DNA of 60,000 bases from Membranipora membranacea (GCA_914767715.1 OU612072.1:20214001-20274000), one strand, 5' to 3'; shown: positions 1 through 13,376, counted from the stretch's first letter. The notes: generated by a model not told the origin, from the sequence alone. Numbers and translations are program-made.

Positions 1-132
1 TAAATATTGCGAGGTCAGTAATACAGGCAATGCGACAACGTCTCACGGTCTCCCGTGATTGAACATATATCTTTAATCACGGGAGAGCGTGAGACGTGAC
101 ATTGCCTGTATTACTGACCTTGCAATATTTAC
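1..132. repeat. Long near-perfect hairpin (unit U0)
   Basis: Two inverted arms of about 60 nt face each other across a loop of about 15 nt. They run from AAATATTGCGAGGTCAG to its complement ending TGCAATATTTA. The centre reads CGGTCTCCCGTGATT, loop, AATCACGGGAGA. There are one small bulge and a few mismatches. A sister copy lies at 47,781-47,913. Equivalent units at 36.88, 46.73 and 48.74 kb carry only one arm, so the hairpin probably arose by inverted duplication of that arm. It could be transcribed as a long hairpin RNA, but the sequence does not show that. Confidence 0.85.
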
Positions 133-168
133 ATATATAACCAGATGGCCGCTGTTTGCGTCACACAA

Positions 169-239
169 CTGATAAGAGCACCAAATTAACCACTAACTGC
201 TTGTGGCTGAATATAGTTGATGTTACTGTCTCTTATCAG
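169..239. promoter_or_regulatory. Paired-GATA module M1
   Basis: CTGATAAGAG at 169-178 and CTCTTATCAG at 230-239 form a 10-bp inverted pair separated by about 50 bp. The left side is preceded by TATATAACCAG and TTTGCGTCA. The same arrangement, with the flanking TATA-like motif, lies just upstream of genes A and B, which suggests promoter-type cis-regulatory DNA. TGATAAGA matches the known GATA-factor consensus WGATAR; binding is inferred. Confidence 0.6.
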
Positions 240-1372
240 TGTAGTTTACATCACACAGCAATATACACTTGAGGGTTACTAACAAAGCCTGCATGAGCCT
301 GTGAAAAGATACACACTTCTCTTACATCTAATCTCTAAATATGACTCAGCTACTTTCTCTACTGGATCATGATTTAACTTTTTTGTGCAATTACGATTGA
401 ATCTAGGATAGTTTATTGAGAATCAGATGTCTGGTTCTGAAAATGTGCTAAAAATCAAAAAATGGTTCTGGTTTGCCACAGCTGCAGCATTCAGCCCTTC
501 GTCAGTTTTTAAGCAGGTTGGGGAGCACCTGGGTTCAAGCAGTCAGTCAGGGTTCTGGAAAATTGAAAAGGAAAGCATCCAGGTTGCATTGTGTGATACC
601 ATAAGGCAACATAACCACATATATTATTATGTTATTGGCTTCGGCTCAACAAACCACTGAATTGACTGCCGGTTTCGTAATTGAAAAAAGACTGCTAAGA
701 TGGCCATCCATAATTCAATTTTTTGAAGAGGGAATCCATAATTTTGTAACCATGACAACATGATAGCGCCTGATGGATATAAACCAATATTACATCATGA
801 CAGAAAGGTTACGCTGCTGGTGAAATGTTACTAGCTACGCCAACACACCTGCTCAAATGTTGCTGAGGCAATGTGGCTCTTTAGAAACACACAGAAAGGC
901 TAGCATATCAACAACTGCAGATATTTTTGGTCTCAAGAAAACCTTGAGGAAAAAATATTTTAATTAGTAATTTTTATTGAATAAATATGGTAAGAATCAA
1001 AACTTGAAGCCTAGCCCTAGTCTTTTTGGAAGTTTTACAGAGTGGAGAATAGTAGCTGGATAATACGATAAAAAGTACAACAATGCTTGTAATATAGCAA
1101 GGTTTACGTAAGGTAATGTAATGAGGAACCAAGGGGGAGGAGTGAAGCTCAGAAGCGAACCCCGGGGTTAAAGCCCCCCCCCCCCCCATAAACTCCTCAG
1201 AAATTAAATGTTTACTTAGTATATTCAGGATAATTCATAAATAATTGTCCCTAATATAAACTCAAACTTAGAGCTCACTGAATTATCAGCAGCATGGTTC
1301 ATCCAGTTCCTCTTTCTTGTTATACCATCATCGGAATTTAAGTGAAGCAGCCAACATTTATTTGTGACTTTA
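240..1372. other. Non-coding, 3' flank of gene A
   Basis: I see no convincing exon here. A C14 run lies at about 1,175-1,188. The stretch near 510-570 (TCAAGCAGTCAGTCAGGG) recurs in the tandem units at 46.39, 47.28 and 49.08 kb. Small open frames on both strands lack splice context and conservation. Confidence 0.6.
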
Positions 1373-1374
1373 TT
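1357..1374 (-). terminator. Polyadenylation signals of gene A
   Basis: On the minus strand AATAAA occurs at 1,369-1,374, overlapping the TAA stop codon, and again at 1,357-1,362. Either could direct 3' end formation, giving a very short 3' UTR. This is inferred from the motif only. Confidence 0.45.
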
Positions 1375-4300
1375 AGACACAGGAATCTGTTTTCACATCG
1401 TAGCTCTTATTGTGGAGACATGAAGAGGTCAGCATCAACTCAGCATAAGCGCCAGCTTTAGTCTTTCTCGGGTAAACCAGCCTAAGAGTTCAGAAAACAT
1501 AACAAATCAAATGAATGCTGAATATTTTGTGATTCGATTTAATGTTTGAGCGTGTATATTCATAAGGTATCCATTCTGTCTTGATTTCTATTACTTACTT
1601 ATAATAATTTGTGAAGAGTATGTTTATTCATATGATCGGCAGCATGCTAAAATGATCATGTGACCTAATCTAGTGGTCACATATTATAAGGACACAACAT
1701 TGGGGTTAGTCTGAGCCCCCCAGACTCTTGCCTCCCACCTGACCGACGGTCCCCTGGGGAAGACTCAGCCTAACAAGAACACAGCATGATAAAACATTTT
1801 TGGATTAATTTTAATATTACAGTAAATCTGTATCCCTTACGGAGGCATCCTACTGATGACGACAATACTCAGGGTTGGATATTTGCTCTCTTTAACAAAT
1901 CTGTCTGTCAGTCTCTGCTTCAGTTCATCCGGTATTTCTGTGACTGTGCCATCAAATGTGACATCTGTAGACCAGGTTACTGTCAGAATGTCATTCTTAC
2001 AGCTCAGCTTAGCCTGAGAACCAACCTTAGGTCTGCAATCTGAAAACAAACAAACAATTTAATGTGATCGCGCTTGTATCTCTTACAAAGTTTTGCCTTT
2101 TGAAGCAGCCAAATTATCACCACTCTGCGTTAAATTCTGATTACAGCAGCCACGGAGCCAAATAACATCTACATCAGCTTCAAATTTTATTCACTTCAAA
2201 CCAGTGCTCGTTCAGAAAATTTTATCACTGGTTTGAGGTCTTATATATGCAGCTTGTCATTAAACTGAATGAGTCAAATTGTTCCCCTAAACTAAAATGG
2301 TTATGAGACATTTCTCATCATAATAAATGTTTTCTCAAATTATTCTCAACAAACTTATATTCGACTTCAAATATAAGATTTGTATGTTTACATTGTACAT
2401 TTATAGGAATTTATTTGTAACAAACCTAACTGCTCACCTTGTTGACATAATTCTCTTATCTGGTTGACATATCCATTAGCGAGAGTTGTTAGAGTAGATA
2501 GGGCCACCACATCAGTCAGTACTGTACACTTTACATAATCATACCTAGCAATGATATCGGCTGCTCTCACCAACAAGTTATCTACAATATTAATAAATAT
2601 TCTTTAGAGTATGACTGTAGGCGTTATACATGGGCTTGGCAATTATCAGTTGCTCTTTTCGCTATTTCCATTTATTAAATAAAAAATTGGAAGCCTTTTT
2701 GATTCTGCCCAAAAAAAAGTTGGCCGCGTGAAAAGGCCATAACTTTGGTACTTCAACACTACGTAAGTGTTATATCTCAGTCTGTACCTTTGATTTCTAC
2801 TTTGAGTGAACAGTTGGTATTTTTCCCGTTTATACGATACTTGTAGACTCCGACAGGTAGTTCTAGTGTATGAGTAGTCCCATCGAGTGTGAGATCAAGC
2901 GCGGATAACCCAGTAGAAGCTGAGACAACTCCTCTGATTACTTCTGGGCACGCTTCCAGCCCATATTTTGTACCTGAAAACGCAGTCATAGTAGTTGTTG
3001 TAGTAAACTTAAAATGCTAGCAGATAGCTGAGTAGCAGAACGAGTATCAAAAATGGCAGCACAATATCAAAGATGGTGTGGCTACATGCAACGAGAAACT
3101 ATGGAGCTGAAATGATACCACAAATGCAAATAGATTATCCAAGTAAAAATAAATACGGTTAGTAACGGAGTAGGGACCCGGGCGCTTGTGTGCTAAGTGT
3201 AACGGTCTGAGGTCTTAGGCTCAAATTAATAATTGTAAATACTAACTTAAAAACCTCATATATGCTTATCTCAATAACCTATTTATATAAATACTCACCA
3301 TTATTTATGACTATAATATTAATAGTACAGTTGTCTCTTTTGATCACATGACTACCGACGGCATATCCAGATTGTACATCAGGAGTTATCTCCACAAACG
3401 CCCTCTCCTCAGCAGATGTCACATACAGTGTCATGTTACTGTCCTGACACTGGTTGCCCATAGTAGTTCCTGCAGGATGTAAGATAAATTTAACATTTAG
3501 TTGCCGATACTAAACATTGATGAAGTTCAAATACTATCTGGTAGAAATAAATTCAGGCAAATTAAGGATTTGAAGGGGAGTGCTTGTGCACCAAGAAAGT
3601 TATTGATGATCGTATTTTTGCGAGTCCAGATCTTAAGATTATATTACTCCACTGTACTGTAATGAAAAGCTAAACTTGATAACAAACTATTTATAGATAT
3701 ACTCACCATTATTTATTACTATAATGTTGAGAGTACAGTTGTCCCTGTAAACTACGTGAATTCCAGCTGCATATTCAGATTTTATTTCAGGAGTTATCTC
3801 CACAAACAATGTTTCCTCTTCAGACATTACATAGAATGTCATATTACTGTCCCGACAAAGTGTAGTTGTTGGTGTGGTTGTAGTTGTCGGTTTGATAGTT
3901 GTTGGTGTGGTTGTAGTTGTCGGTTTGGTAGTTGTTGGTGTGGTTGTAGTTGTTGGTTCGGTAGTGGTTGATGTGGTTGTAGATGTCGGTTTCGTAGTTG
4001 TTGGTGTGGTTGTAGTTTTCTCTTTGGTAGTTGTTGGCGTGGTTGTAGTTGTTGGTTGGGTAGCTGTTGAGGTTGTAGTTGTTGATGTGGTAGTCAGTTT
4101 TGGATCTACAAAGTTAAAAATTAATTTTGTGAAGAGATATTTACATCCTTAGGTAATATAGAATGAATTTTGTGGCCATGAAAGGAAACTATAGACTTCG
4201 TCTTAAGTGTCATAATTGTCAAGTCATAATCTTGATATGTTGACTTCCCTTGTTGGAGTTATTTCTTCATGTGAGTAATGGGATGGACCTTTATCAAGGA

Positions 4301-6429
4301 TCAAACAGGGATTTCATCCATAAAGTGATCTTTCATTCAGACATAGGCGCCATGTTAGAATGGGTGTCTCTCTCTGCCAGTATGTTCAACTTGAGTTAAC
4401 AAGAAAAACCTATTCAATTTTGTATATATATATATATAAACATAGATATATATATACATATAAATATATATATATATAAACTATCAATATTTATACTGCG
4501 TACTCACACACGAACTGCTTGATCTTTTTGTTTTGTCCGACGTACAGAGAACTATTAGTGATGAGTAGAGACCTGGGATTGTTCAGACATCCTGAGCAGA
4601 GATCCAGTGTGGTCACTCTGTCTGAGTTCATGTCTACGAGTCGGATCCTGTTATTGCCCCATTCAGCTACAAGTAATGTCTGATTACCCATGAATACGAG
4701 GTCACGTGGGCTGTAGAATAGAGAGTGTAGGAGAGAGCTGTCTGCGTAGCCAGAGGTCCCTGGTGATCCTGAGATCAGTGTTATTATCTTCTCTCCGTAT
4801 GTGATACGGTAGAGAGCGTGACGCGCTGCTACGACATACAGATCACAGCTGTCATCCTGTGTCAGCTGTCTGATATACTGGAGTCGGTCGGACTTAACGA
4901 AAGTACCGACAGAGGCTGAGCTTATATCGACTGTCCTCACAGCCTTGTTATAGTAAACAGTGACGAGAAGCTGACTGACATCATTATTGTCTCTTATTAC
5001 AGAATAGGGATAGTAGAACTGACCGGGGTGACCATTTGTGTATCCTTCTGACTGACACTGTCCAGAGAAGACGGAGGTGAGGCCTGTGTGATGGTTGATC
5101 TCTCTCAGACAGTGATTCTTATGGTCAACTACAATTACACGTTTATCTGTGATCTGAGTGAATCCAAAGATAGCATAGAACCGAGCCTCAGATCCTCTCC
5201 CTTCTCTGTATCCCAACTCAGTAGTGTTCCCGGCTATGGTCGTAGATGTTCTACCATCGCTGGTCTTCAGTGAGTAGCGGTCTGTGTACAGGATGTGACC
5301 GGGTTTGAAGAGATCTTTTGCCATGCGATAAACATAGTCAGAGGTGACAGTGAAGTTTGTAGCTTTAGTTCTCTCTAGTCTGTAATATTGATGTTATTAT
5401 GTTAATGGAGGATGTCGGTTTATTTTATCGTACTCGTGCAGTTATCAATGAACAAGAAAAAAACAGATATTATAATGCTGTGTTTTAAATTTGTAATTTA
5501 AATAAAGTTTTATTTTTGCATATGATCCTTTTAAATCCTAGGTATTCATGTGCTGGTGAGTGAATCAAATACTAGAATTATTCATTTTTCTTCAAATTGT
5601 TTCAAATTGAGAATTGTGTTTTCTATTAACAAATTAAAATTAAATGCAGGTTATGCACCAGATGGCATAAATGATATACAATATCTTTTAAGCAACTTAG
5701 CTTCACAATAAATTTCGGTCATTTGAAATTGTCTCCTGTTATACACAATCTGGAGGCAATACACAAAATTTTTATTAAACGATCCAAATGCAAGACCATG
5801 ACTATTACAGTTAAATAAAACATATGTTGGCTTCAATTAATCAACAAAGATGTTTACAATGAATAAATTACAAATAAGAAGCCATTTTTACCAGAAGTCA
5901 TGTGTAATATCACAAATCACAACAACCAATGATACAATCGAATGATTAGTTAACTGTGCATTGCCCACCCTGAATCTGATGTTTTTACTACAGGATATTC
6001 TAGCATAGAAATTTATTTTCAAACCCATATTTATTATCACGGAGAAATGGATACATATATAAACATCACATCAATAGAAAGTGACTCACCGATCAACTAG
6101 AGACTGCGTATCCTTATCCATACACCACCCAGTATTTAGTATCACACAACATAACACCTGTCAAAACAATGATGGTATTAATTTAGTTTCTCATAAAAGA
6201 AATAAACAAATTACTTTAGGTTGGGGAGGGGACAACTCCAATATAAAGGAATACTGATTCCCCATTGAGACCCTCTGCGTATTCATCCTATATGTGTTAT
6301 GTCATACTCGTAATTTCATGTACTATAAAAACTTCTTTTTTTCAGAATTATTACATATCAATTTTGAGGTTATAATTGAATCGCAAATCTCATTGTACTT
6401 ACAAGGAAAAGTGCCAGTCTCAGCTCCAT
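1373..6429 (-). CDS. Secreted NHL-repeat (beta-propeller) protein, gene A
   Basis: Nine exons run right to left: 6403-6429, 6090-6157, 4508-5379, 3707-4105, 3299-3469, 2788-2973, 2438-2581, 1841-2039 and 1373-1481. They total 2,175 nt (724 aa), every junction is GT-AG, and most introns are phase 1. Residues 1-24 are a signal peptide (MELRLALFL then a hydrophobic stretch). Residues about 45-320 form an NHL-type propeller, with repeats such as NNRIRLVDMNS and GYREGRGSEARF. Exon 4 encodes a Thr/Pro stalk, then a Cys module (CRDSNMTFYV...) whose close copy fills exon 5 (CQDSNMTLYV...). Exons 6-9 add further Cys-containing segments ending TDSCV. No membrane segment follows, so secretion is expected. 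The function is unknown; propellers of this type usually bind proteins or ligands. An apparent stop after RMPP is read as intron, because both paralogues have a donor there and a conserved last exon. Confidence 0.88.
3868..4085 (-). repeat. 24-bp coding minisatellite (Thr/Pro stalk)
   Basis: On the minus strand this part of exon 4 is a degenerate 24-bp repeat encoding PTTTTTPT-like octapeptides broken by Lys or Glu. The period is a multiple of three, so copy-number change keeps the frame. The gene B counterpart has only a short remnant, and its exon 4 is 168 nt shorter. Thr/Pro-rich segments of this kind are usually O-glycosylated spacers. Confidence 0.85.
4422..4480. repeat. (TA)n-rich simple repeat in gene A intron 3
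   Basis: An interrupted TATATA tract sits just downstream of the donor of the large propeller exon. The gene B counterpart (near 53,355) has only a short TATATATA run. Confidence 0.8.
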
Positions 6430-6564
6430 GATGCTCAACAGGCAAATATATTCTTTAGACTATAGTAATATTTAATCTGCACCTCTAGTGTGTCCTCAGT
6501 ACAGCGAGTGAATGAAGATTTAGCAAACATACAGCCGCTGCTGAGGTATTTGGCTAGTGACAAC

Positions 6565-6573
6565 TATATATAA
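6565..6573 (-). promoter_or_regulatory. TATA box of gene A
   Basis: TTATATATA on the minus strand lies 136 nt upstream of the gene A start codon. Gene B has the same motif 137 nt upstream of its ATG (55,415-55,423). Conserved spacing in two diverged copies supports a core promoter with a 5' UTR of roughly 100 nt. Immediately upstream lies paired-GATA module M2. Confidence 0.6.
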
Positions 6574-6600
6574 CCAGTTATCTATCGTGTGCGTCAAACT

Positions 6601-6672
6601 TCTGATAAGAGAGCAGAGTAAACCTGTATCTGCTTGGTACTAAATACTGTTGATGTAGGAATTTCTTATCAC
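6601..6672. promoter_or_regulatory. Paired-GATA module M2, gene A promoter
   Basis: TCTGATAAGAGAG is followed about 60 bp later by TTTCTTATCA. The module lies directly upstream of the TATA box of gene A and is conserved at 55,454-55,527 upstream of gene B. The interior carries the recurring AGTAAACCT and GTACTAAAT words found in other modules. This position is the best argument that the module family is regulatory. Confidence 0.6.
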
Positions 6673-6770
6673 AGTGTAAATATTAGGGAGCTAAATCGGA
6701 CAAAGCCTTGTTTCTTCTTTTAACAAAGTCCACAATATTAAGCCAGGGTACTGCTGTGTGTGTCAGAGAC

Positions 6771-6830
6771 CTGATAAGAAGGACAAGTGAAACTTTCACT
6801 GCTCAGTACGGAATCATGTTAACCCGATGG
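6771..6830. promoter_or_regulatory. Half GATA module M3
   Basis: CCTGATAAGAAGG is followed by AGTGAAACTTTCACT, itself an inverted repeat, and CAGTACGGAAT. The distal TTATCA is missing. The gene B copy at 55,627-55,680 is equally one-sided, so the half form predates the duplication. Confidence 0.5.
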
Positions 6831-6839
6831 GTCCTTCAA

Positions 6840-8920
6840 TGTAAGTATTACAGGAGGCAACAAATTAAAAAGTCTACCACAATGGAATGAATATGAGTTG
6901 GCATGGTTCAAGTGTCTGCCAAAGTTTGTTCATAAAATTATCACTTTATCAGAGGGGCATGATGCTTTCAAGTTTGAGCTGGTTTCATCAATTGAGTCAA
7001 AAATAATAATAATGAAGGACAACCGTTTCTTTGTCATCAATATCTCACTAACAGCACACATTCCTTGTGCAGTGGATAATGGTGTATCTGGTGTATATGG
7101 TGTCATTTTAGCTAATTTATCATTAGCTATTTATCATTTCATTGCATTGCAAACACTTCCTTACCCGAAACAACATAATCAAAGTGATGCAATTTACTCC
7201 TGTGGAAGCTAGGAATATTGAATTATTTGATTTAAGCTTTGCATTATTGTTGACCTTTAACCTTTTATCGGAAAAGTCTCATAGCTCCCTTTTTTATTCA
7301 TAGCGACGCCCCTTCCCCCTTTTAAGTCATAGCTGCACCCCTTCCCCCTTATAAGTCATAACTTCGCCCCTTCCCCTATCTAATCGAATATGATGAACTT
7401 TTATTCTGAGTGACAACAACAATATTCCGTTTACCCATAGCATATATGGGGCCAGCAGGACTAAAGATATGGGAGTGTGCTTGGAATGGAAATGTCAATC
7501 AAGAAATGCTTCAACAATTGGACTCAAATGATTTCTGAGCCACCCATCGGCTGGTAGTTGATCTCATATGGGGTAAACCATAACAGTTTTTTGATTAACA
7601 TGATGATTGAACCACATCGAGGGAATGTTGCCTTTTGCTTTGAGTCAAATTCAACTTTGATACAAAAAGCTTAGTGAGAGGGCACGACTCTAACAGTATT
7701 TTTCGCACTGCAGAGTTATGTAGAAAGTTCCAATTATATATAAACTGGTATATTTTATGTTTGTCCGCTTGCATTATAGATCTTATAAAGACAGCATACC
7801 TGCCATGTAAAACGTTGGTAATTATTTGATACATAATCGTTCAAAAGATCAGTTTCACTTTACATTACTTTTGTATGACAAGTATGTTGTTTTCAAGGGT
7901 TTAATCAGTATTGCTTGTCTCAGCTATCAATATGCGTACATTTTTAACAAGTAACGCAATAATTGAAAAAGCACCTATGTTTTGTACGGCTACCGCACAT
8001 AGTTAGGAGGCTTAATGATATTTTTTAGAAGATAGTGGCACCTATGGTTTGTTAGAAGACAAAATAGCTCACTGAGAAAAAAGAACTTTATGGTCCTGTA
8101 AAAAGACTGCTTAGATTTTAGCATTTCTTACAATTATACAAAAAGCCTCCACTTTCGGCATTAAGGCGTCCCACGTTTTTACACAGCTACTTGATTAAAC
8201 TTTGCCTAGCAGTTGCCTTCTGGTTTTCAAAAACAAGACATTGCTGTCTATTTCAATAATAAGTTTAATAATTTGTAAGGTGACAAGGCATCTGTTATAC
8301 AACTTATCCCTGTGACAGGGGCACTAACTATGGGTCTCAAACTGCATACATTATTTGCCTCATTTTTATAAACATTTTTGGCTAATGTCAATTCGAACTT
8401 TTGGCAGCTTTTGTTAACCACAACACTACCAGTACTTAAGGGTTTGAGTTATGGATGTATTTTAGGTAATACAAAAATTTAATAAGCTGGTATTAGGGAA
8501 TGATGAGTAAAGTTACTGAAGCATCAGGATGATGACCCATGACCTGTATCAAACACAGCTTCCTATTATGAGCAAATAAATTAAGCGACAAATCTTGGGA
8601 CTCAGTCATCTTAGTCGGGAGAGTAATTTTGCAATAGAATAAAATCGTGTGCAGACAACTCAAGCTACAAAGTCACGCTTCAAAAACAATCATCATGATA
8701 TCACAAACACTTGCCAGGACATTTGTTTCTATCAGTTTGAGAGCCAATATATACTTGTGCTAAGCTCTAATAATGCCATCATAGACCAATACTTTGTTTA
8801 GTTTGAAAGTTATACCAGGCCTCCCCCTCAATGACATTGTAAGATGTTCCTACTCAAATCGCCGGAGATGATTAAGATTTTATAATGTAGTTATAGCTTC
8901 AGTACATCTTAAGTGCATAG
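6840..8920. other. Non-coding part of duplication copy 1
   Basis: I find no supported gene. About 7,290-7,376 holds three degenerate copies of a roughly 30-bp repeat containing CGCCCCTTCCCC. Patches match copy 2: 7,555-7,850 with 56,590-56,880, and 8,170-8,560 with 58,380-58,740. Open frames here (for example 6,898-7,212) are not conserved as reading frames in copy 2. Confidence 0.6.
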
Positions 8921-8932
8921 AACCTCTGATAA

Positions 8933-8993
8933 GAGAGGGAAGTAGACCTTTCAGTGCTTAGTAACCCTAGGCTGGTGGCATGATTCTCTTATT
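8933..8993. promoter_or_regulatory. Paired-GATA module M4
   Basis: CCTCTGATAAGAGAGG, then ACCTTTCAGTGCTTAG, then TTCTCTTATTA. Its duplicate at 59,087-59,157 has an intact right side (CTCTTATCA). No gene is recognised beside either copy. Confidence 0.5.
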
Positions 8994-9199
8994 ACTTAGA
9001 TTTTGGGGAGCTAAGGCCAGTTTATCTCAGGAAATATAAACACTTTCATTATATATTGAATTAGACTATCTTTGTAAGACTAGTTGAACTGGGGGGTCAC
9101 ACCGCTGTCTTGTGACCGGAAAGTGATGGTGCCAGCAGGGCGCAGCGGTTACATCAAACATTGATGTGTTGTTTCGTCCAGAGATATACAGCAAAAGAG

Positions 9200-12100
9200 G
9201 AGTACCCACATTGGCGTTGACTCATTGAGACTTTATTTTTGAATCACTGATCAAGTGGCAACACTCACTTGACAGTGAAATTATCAAAGGAATTAATTTT
9301 ATATACTGCAAGGAACGCAGGCATTTAGCGTCAGCCTTCATATCAAGTGGATAAATTGATGAAACATTGTGATAACTGGCTAGGTGGCAGTGATCATTTC
9401 GAATTTGAGAATCATAGGTTGAATCACCATGAAATTTTGTTAAGTAAGACATATATCGCAGTATGCATATATATCTTTTGCAACATAGATGAGTTGTCAG
9501 AGAATCCTGTGTTCAAAAGAGTTGTCGGCCCTTTGATTCAGATAAGGTAACTCTAATCTGGGAAACGATCATTGTTTAACATGCAATATAAACTTGAGGA
9601 TAACCACAATTCTGAGTGTCTGTAGACTGCCTCCCCCCTACATACAGGTTAACATGAGTTGGAGTCTTTTGCGGAGTTACTATTATGCTTAGATTACCTG
9701 ATTGGGCATCCAGGCACTATACAGAGATCAAACATATACTAAGAATATACTCAGACTTGGAGTCAGATATATTAAACACTCCGGATCACAATTGAAGGTG
9801 TGATCGTTGAAGGTATCAAAAGTATATATATATTGGTGGTGCAAGAATATCGTCTCAATTCATCAAGAGCTTTGTTAAAACAAGGTAGGGGTCTTAACAG
9901 GTCAGCGTCAGGAACCATTTTTGAGCGGCCGGAAGACCTATTCTCCTGAGTCCAAGGATGGCCAGTCTTAACAACATCCCAAAGTAAGTTTGCCTTGTGT
10001 GGTAGTGGGACCCAGATGTTTGTCACCAGAAACTATAGTTAAAATGCATGGCAAGTACTGGACCCACCATTTTACATCATGCATTTAACAGATTAGAACT
10101 GTCTTCTTTCTCTTTTCAGTGATCGAGGGAGAGGCAAATCCAAAGTTGAACTACAAATAGATAAGACACCGATGAATTATTATTGAGAAGTAGCCTGAGT
10201 GCAAACCGTTATGAGAGCCAATTTCAGAACCATTATGAGAAGCAACTTAAAAGTAGTATTTTGTAACCTACCTACAACGGAAGTTAAGTACCGTTTCGGT
10301 CCCTCACACTTCCCAGTGTATATTGATCTTCTTGTTGTCCACTAGTAGTTGATTAGAATACATAGATCATTTTGCACACTGCATTCCATATCCTGTGCTG
10401 TTGCCTTGGGGATGAACCAAAAATTATTGTGCCAGATCATTCTCTGTTTGTAGGCAGGTTGGCACACAAACCCAAACCTACAACCATCCTTTGTGGTAGT
10501 ATAATGTTCTTATCAATGGCTGATATTTTAATTAGACTGTAATATTCGTTACCATCCGGAGGTGAAATGTTTGCTGCTCAAAATAAAGGGTTCATCTTAT
10601 CAATACCTCCCTAAATAGCATTATGTTTATTTCAAAATTGAGACATTTTTGTAAAGTTATGTAGTTGGCTTGCTTGATGAATGTGGTGCAGAGATTACCC
10701 ACCATGTTCATCGGACAAATACAAATAACATCAAATTAAATGGCTCTCCAGTTATATACTACATTTACCTCAGTGTTCCTTATGATATAGTATCACTTTT
10801 TGATGGTGAAATGTACGGTTCTTTTATATTATTGCTGATCATAATTATATCACATAGATGTTTTCTAATCTGGCAGCAAAACCACCCTAACTTACAAGGG
10901 CAATTAACATGCCAGGCCCTGCACAACACTCAATTATCAAACAATACATTGGCTTGAGCATCAATGAAAACAATAAATTAAAGGTAACTTCCAGACCAGA
11001 TTCAAGATCGGGGTGTGTTGTACCTAAAAATGTCAGATGTCAAGACAACCATCTACAGTCGCAATAATGGTTGTTACGAGTGTTGCAAACCAACTAGCGT
11101 CTCAGTTATCTAAAGTCAAAAATGCTCAGTTGTAGTTATCTCCTCCATACTTTTCCAAAAGCTATCTCCTTCCTACAGTTTTCAATTCAGAATAACCACA
11201 TTTGGTCACCTGGATTGTTAGTCAATCAGTGAACTATTCACTTATTTTTTTCTGCAAAAAACTCCAAATCTTACAAAAAATCTCCAAGTTCATGTGTTTC
11301 TGTTTGGGCAGAACTACATTTCGACATGGTAACTCACAGAGATCTGGTTTTTTTTTGAGCATCAGTTCATCACATTATCTAAATGAGCTATTGAGGGCAT
11401 GTCTGAAATATTTTTCTAACATATTTAAAATCGTGATTTACTTTTTCATTACAGTATTTATTTCATCCATCAGTGCAGTGGCAATGTTGCCCAAGGCAGT
11501 GCAAAGAGCCTGTATATTTGTAGTTTCTATGTCATTGTGTACAGTTTCAAACAAATTTTGATTGCCTTGTATCAAAGGAGTGGAGCAATTTACAAATGAC
11601 AATGGAGATGCTATACTGAACTTAAACAAAAGAATATTTCTGTTGATTGATATAAGTTTTCAGTATAGATTGGGTGACACATCACTCTGTCTTTGACTAT
11701 CGTTGAAAAATTTACTCTGTACCCCTTTACTCTGTGAAGCAGTCTAGCCACATGCTTGAAACTAAAATGTTTTACACAGATTGATAGATGGGGTGATAAC
11801 TCTATACTGCAAATGAGCCACCAAATTTCAACAATAAGAGAAGACAACTTCTTAGCCTAAGATTTGCCAAAATTGACTTTAATGAACTGAGGTCCCAATT
11901 TATGACCGCTGGAAAGGCACCCTCAAACTACCCTATGATATGATGAAATATGCATATGACCTCACCTTGGTTGGACATCCAACTAAACATCTAGAGAATC
12001 CCCATAGCCTATAACCTGCGATTGATGACATAGCTCAATAGTGCTCTGATCACAGCATGCCCAATCAGATACATCAGCTGCTCCACCAGTCAAACTCAAC

Positions 12101-13375
12101 GGCGAACAAATACCAGCACAGTACCAGACCAATTTCCTCGAATTATCCATCAACTACAACCTAACATTCAGTCAATACATCAATATGGTGGAAGAAAAAG
12201 TTAGACCGCTTACCTATGTGGTAAGTGGTACGTTTTAAGGTATGAGGAATCTGAAAATGAGGGTTAGAACTCTGTGAAATGAGGTAAAAATGCTGGTGGT
12301 AAAGTTAAAAAAGTGATAAATTGCAACAAAAACGGAAGTTTCTAGGTTTCCTCTCACCCCCTTAATGACGCCTACCGTCAGTCTTATTCCTACGGTTGAG
12401 TCAGTCTCACTAAATTTCTTTTTCAGTCAGAGTAAGGTGAAATTGATTGGGAGGAATAATGCCCCCATTTTACCACAATTATGTAATAGAAAGGCATTAC
12501 ACTTTGATCCACTGCAACTTATTTATAAAGTAGAAAATATTCTAATATAGACCAATGATATTTGGGTCCATCCGGACATGTTAAATGGTATCCTACAATG
12601 TGTGTTACGGGGATAACCAGACACACACTCAATGATAGCATGATATTCTGACAGAGTATTTTCGAGAATTCTGGTCCAAATCTTGATTGTTGGAATGTCA
12701 TGAACCCGCCCTTTTTCTTATTGATCTTTATTTGGGCCAATGTTCATTACAAAATAAAGCACAGTTGTGAAATACCCTTTACCAGTGGCTCCTACATATC
12801 GTAGCAGCGGGTGGATTGTGTATACCCACAAAAGTGTAGCGAAAATGGAGAATTGAGCCTAGCATACACGCGCCCCAGCATGCAATCACACGAATCCAAC
12901 ATGTATTCAGACAAGCACACTTTGCCTACCATTGTACTCCTTTGATCATCAAACAAAAGGCCTTTTGTTACACAACTCTCATAGGTGCATTGGGGCATGT
13001 CTCCCTGACATCGGCCCCCAGGGCCTATCCAACATACTACAGCACAACTGTACTTTATTGTGTAATGTTATAAAGGCATTTAGGACCTAACGCAGATACC
13101 TTTATATACTAAGGCCTACCTAGCCAGAAATGAAGATAGATAGAAATGAAAAGGTCAATTGGTGATTGGTTATAATGTGAACTGAACTGGCTGAACTGTA
13201 GACTGCTACTCACACAAATTAAAAATATATACATATGTTATTAAACACCACATGCTATGTTGTTTGTTGTGGATGGGTGACAGTGAAAGCTCAATATAAC
13301 TGTTGTCAATTAAGTGTTTGACAATCATCTTAATCTCCCGACTATGCATTAAATCAAGGTTGCTTCTTTGTTGTA
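9200..13375. other. No supported gene
   Basis: Beyond the end of the duplication I see no exon with splice signals and recognisable content. Minus 9,772-10,026 and plus 10,670-10,957 are the longest coding-like stretches, but neither resembles a known family or extends through splice sites. No repeat boundaries are evident. Confidence 0.45.
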
Positions 13376-13376
13376 G

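Larger units (their letters stand above)
1..9200. repeat. Segmental duplication, copy 1 (contains gene A)
   Basis: This stretch matches about 48,740-59,390 in the same orientation. Shared landmarks are the GATA module near the left end, all nine exons of the NHL gene, its TATA region, the paired module upstream, and diverged non-coding sequence to about 9.2 kb. An example of the last is the segment around 8,200, which matches 58,390. The left edge lies outside the window. Identity is highest in exons and in the promoter and module sequences, and falls to patches elsewhere. That suggests an old duplication with constraint on part of it. Copy 2 is longer because of a SINE-like insertion in an intron and about 1.2 kb at 57.14-58.37 kb. 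Confidence 0.85.

Noticed and set aside
1837-2049. Termination of the NHL proteins after RMPP / RIPP
   Set aside because: A conserved splice donor overlaps the stop in both paralogues, and a matching 109-nt last exon follows in the right phase.
9772-10026. Possible minus-strand exon (NIWVPLPHKANLLWDVV)
   Set aside because: The composition is coding-like, but there are no convincing flanking splice sites, partner exons or family resemblance.
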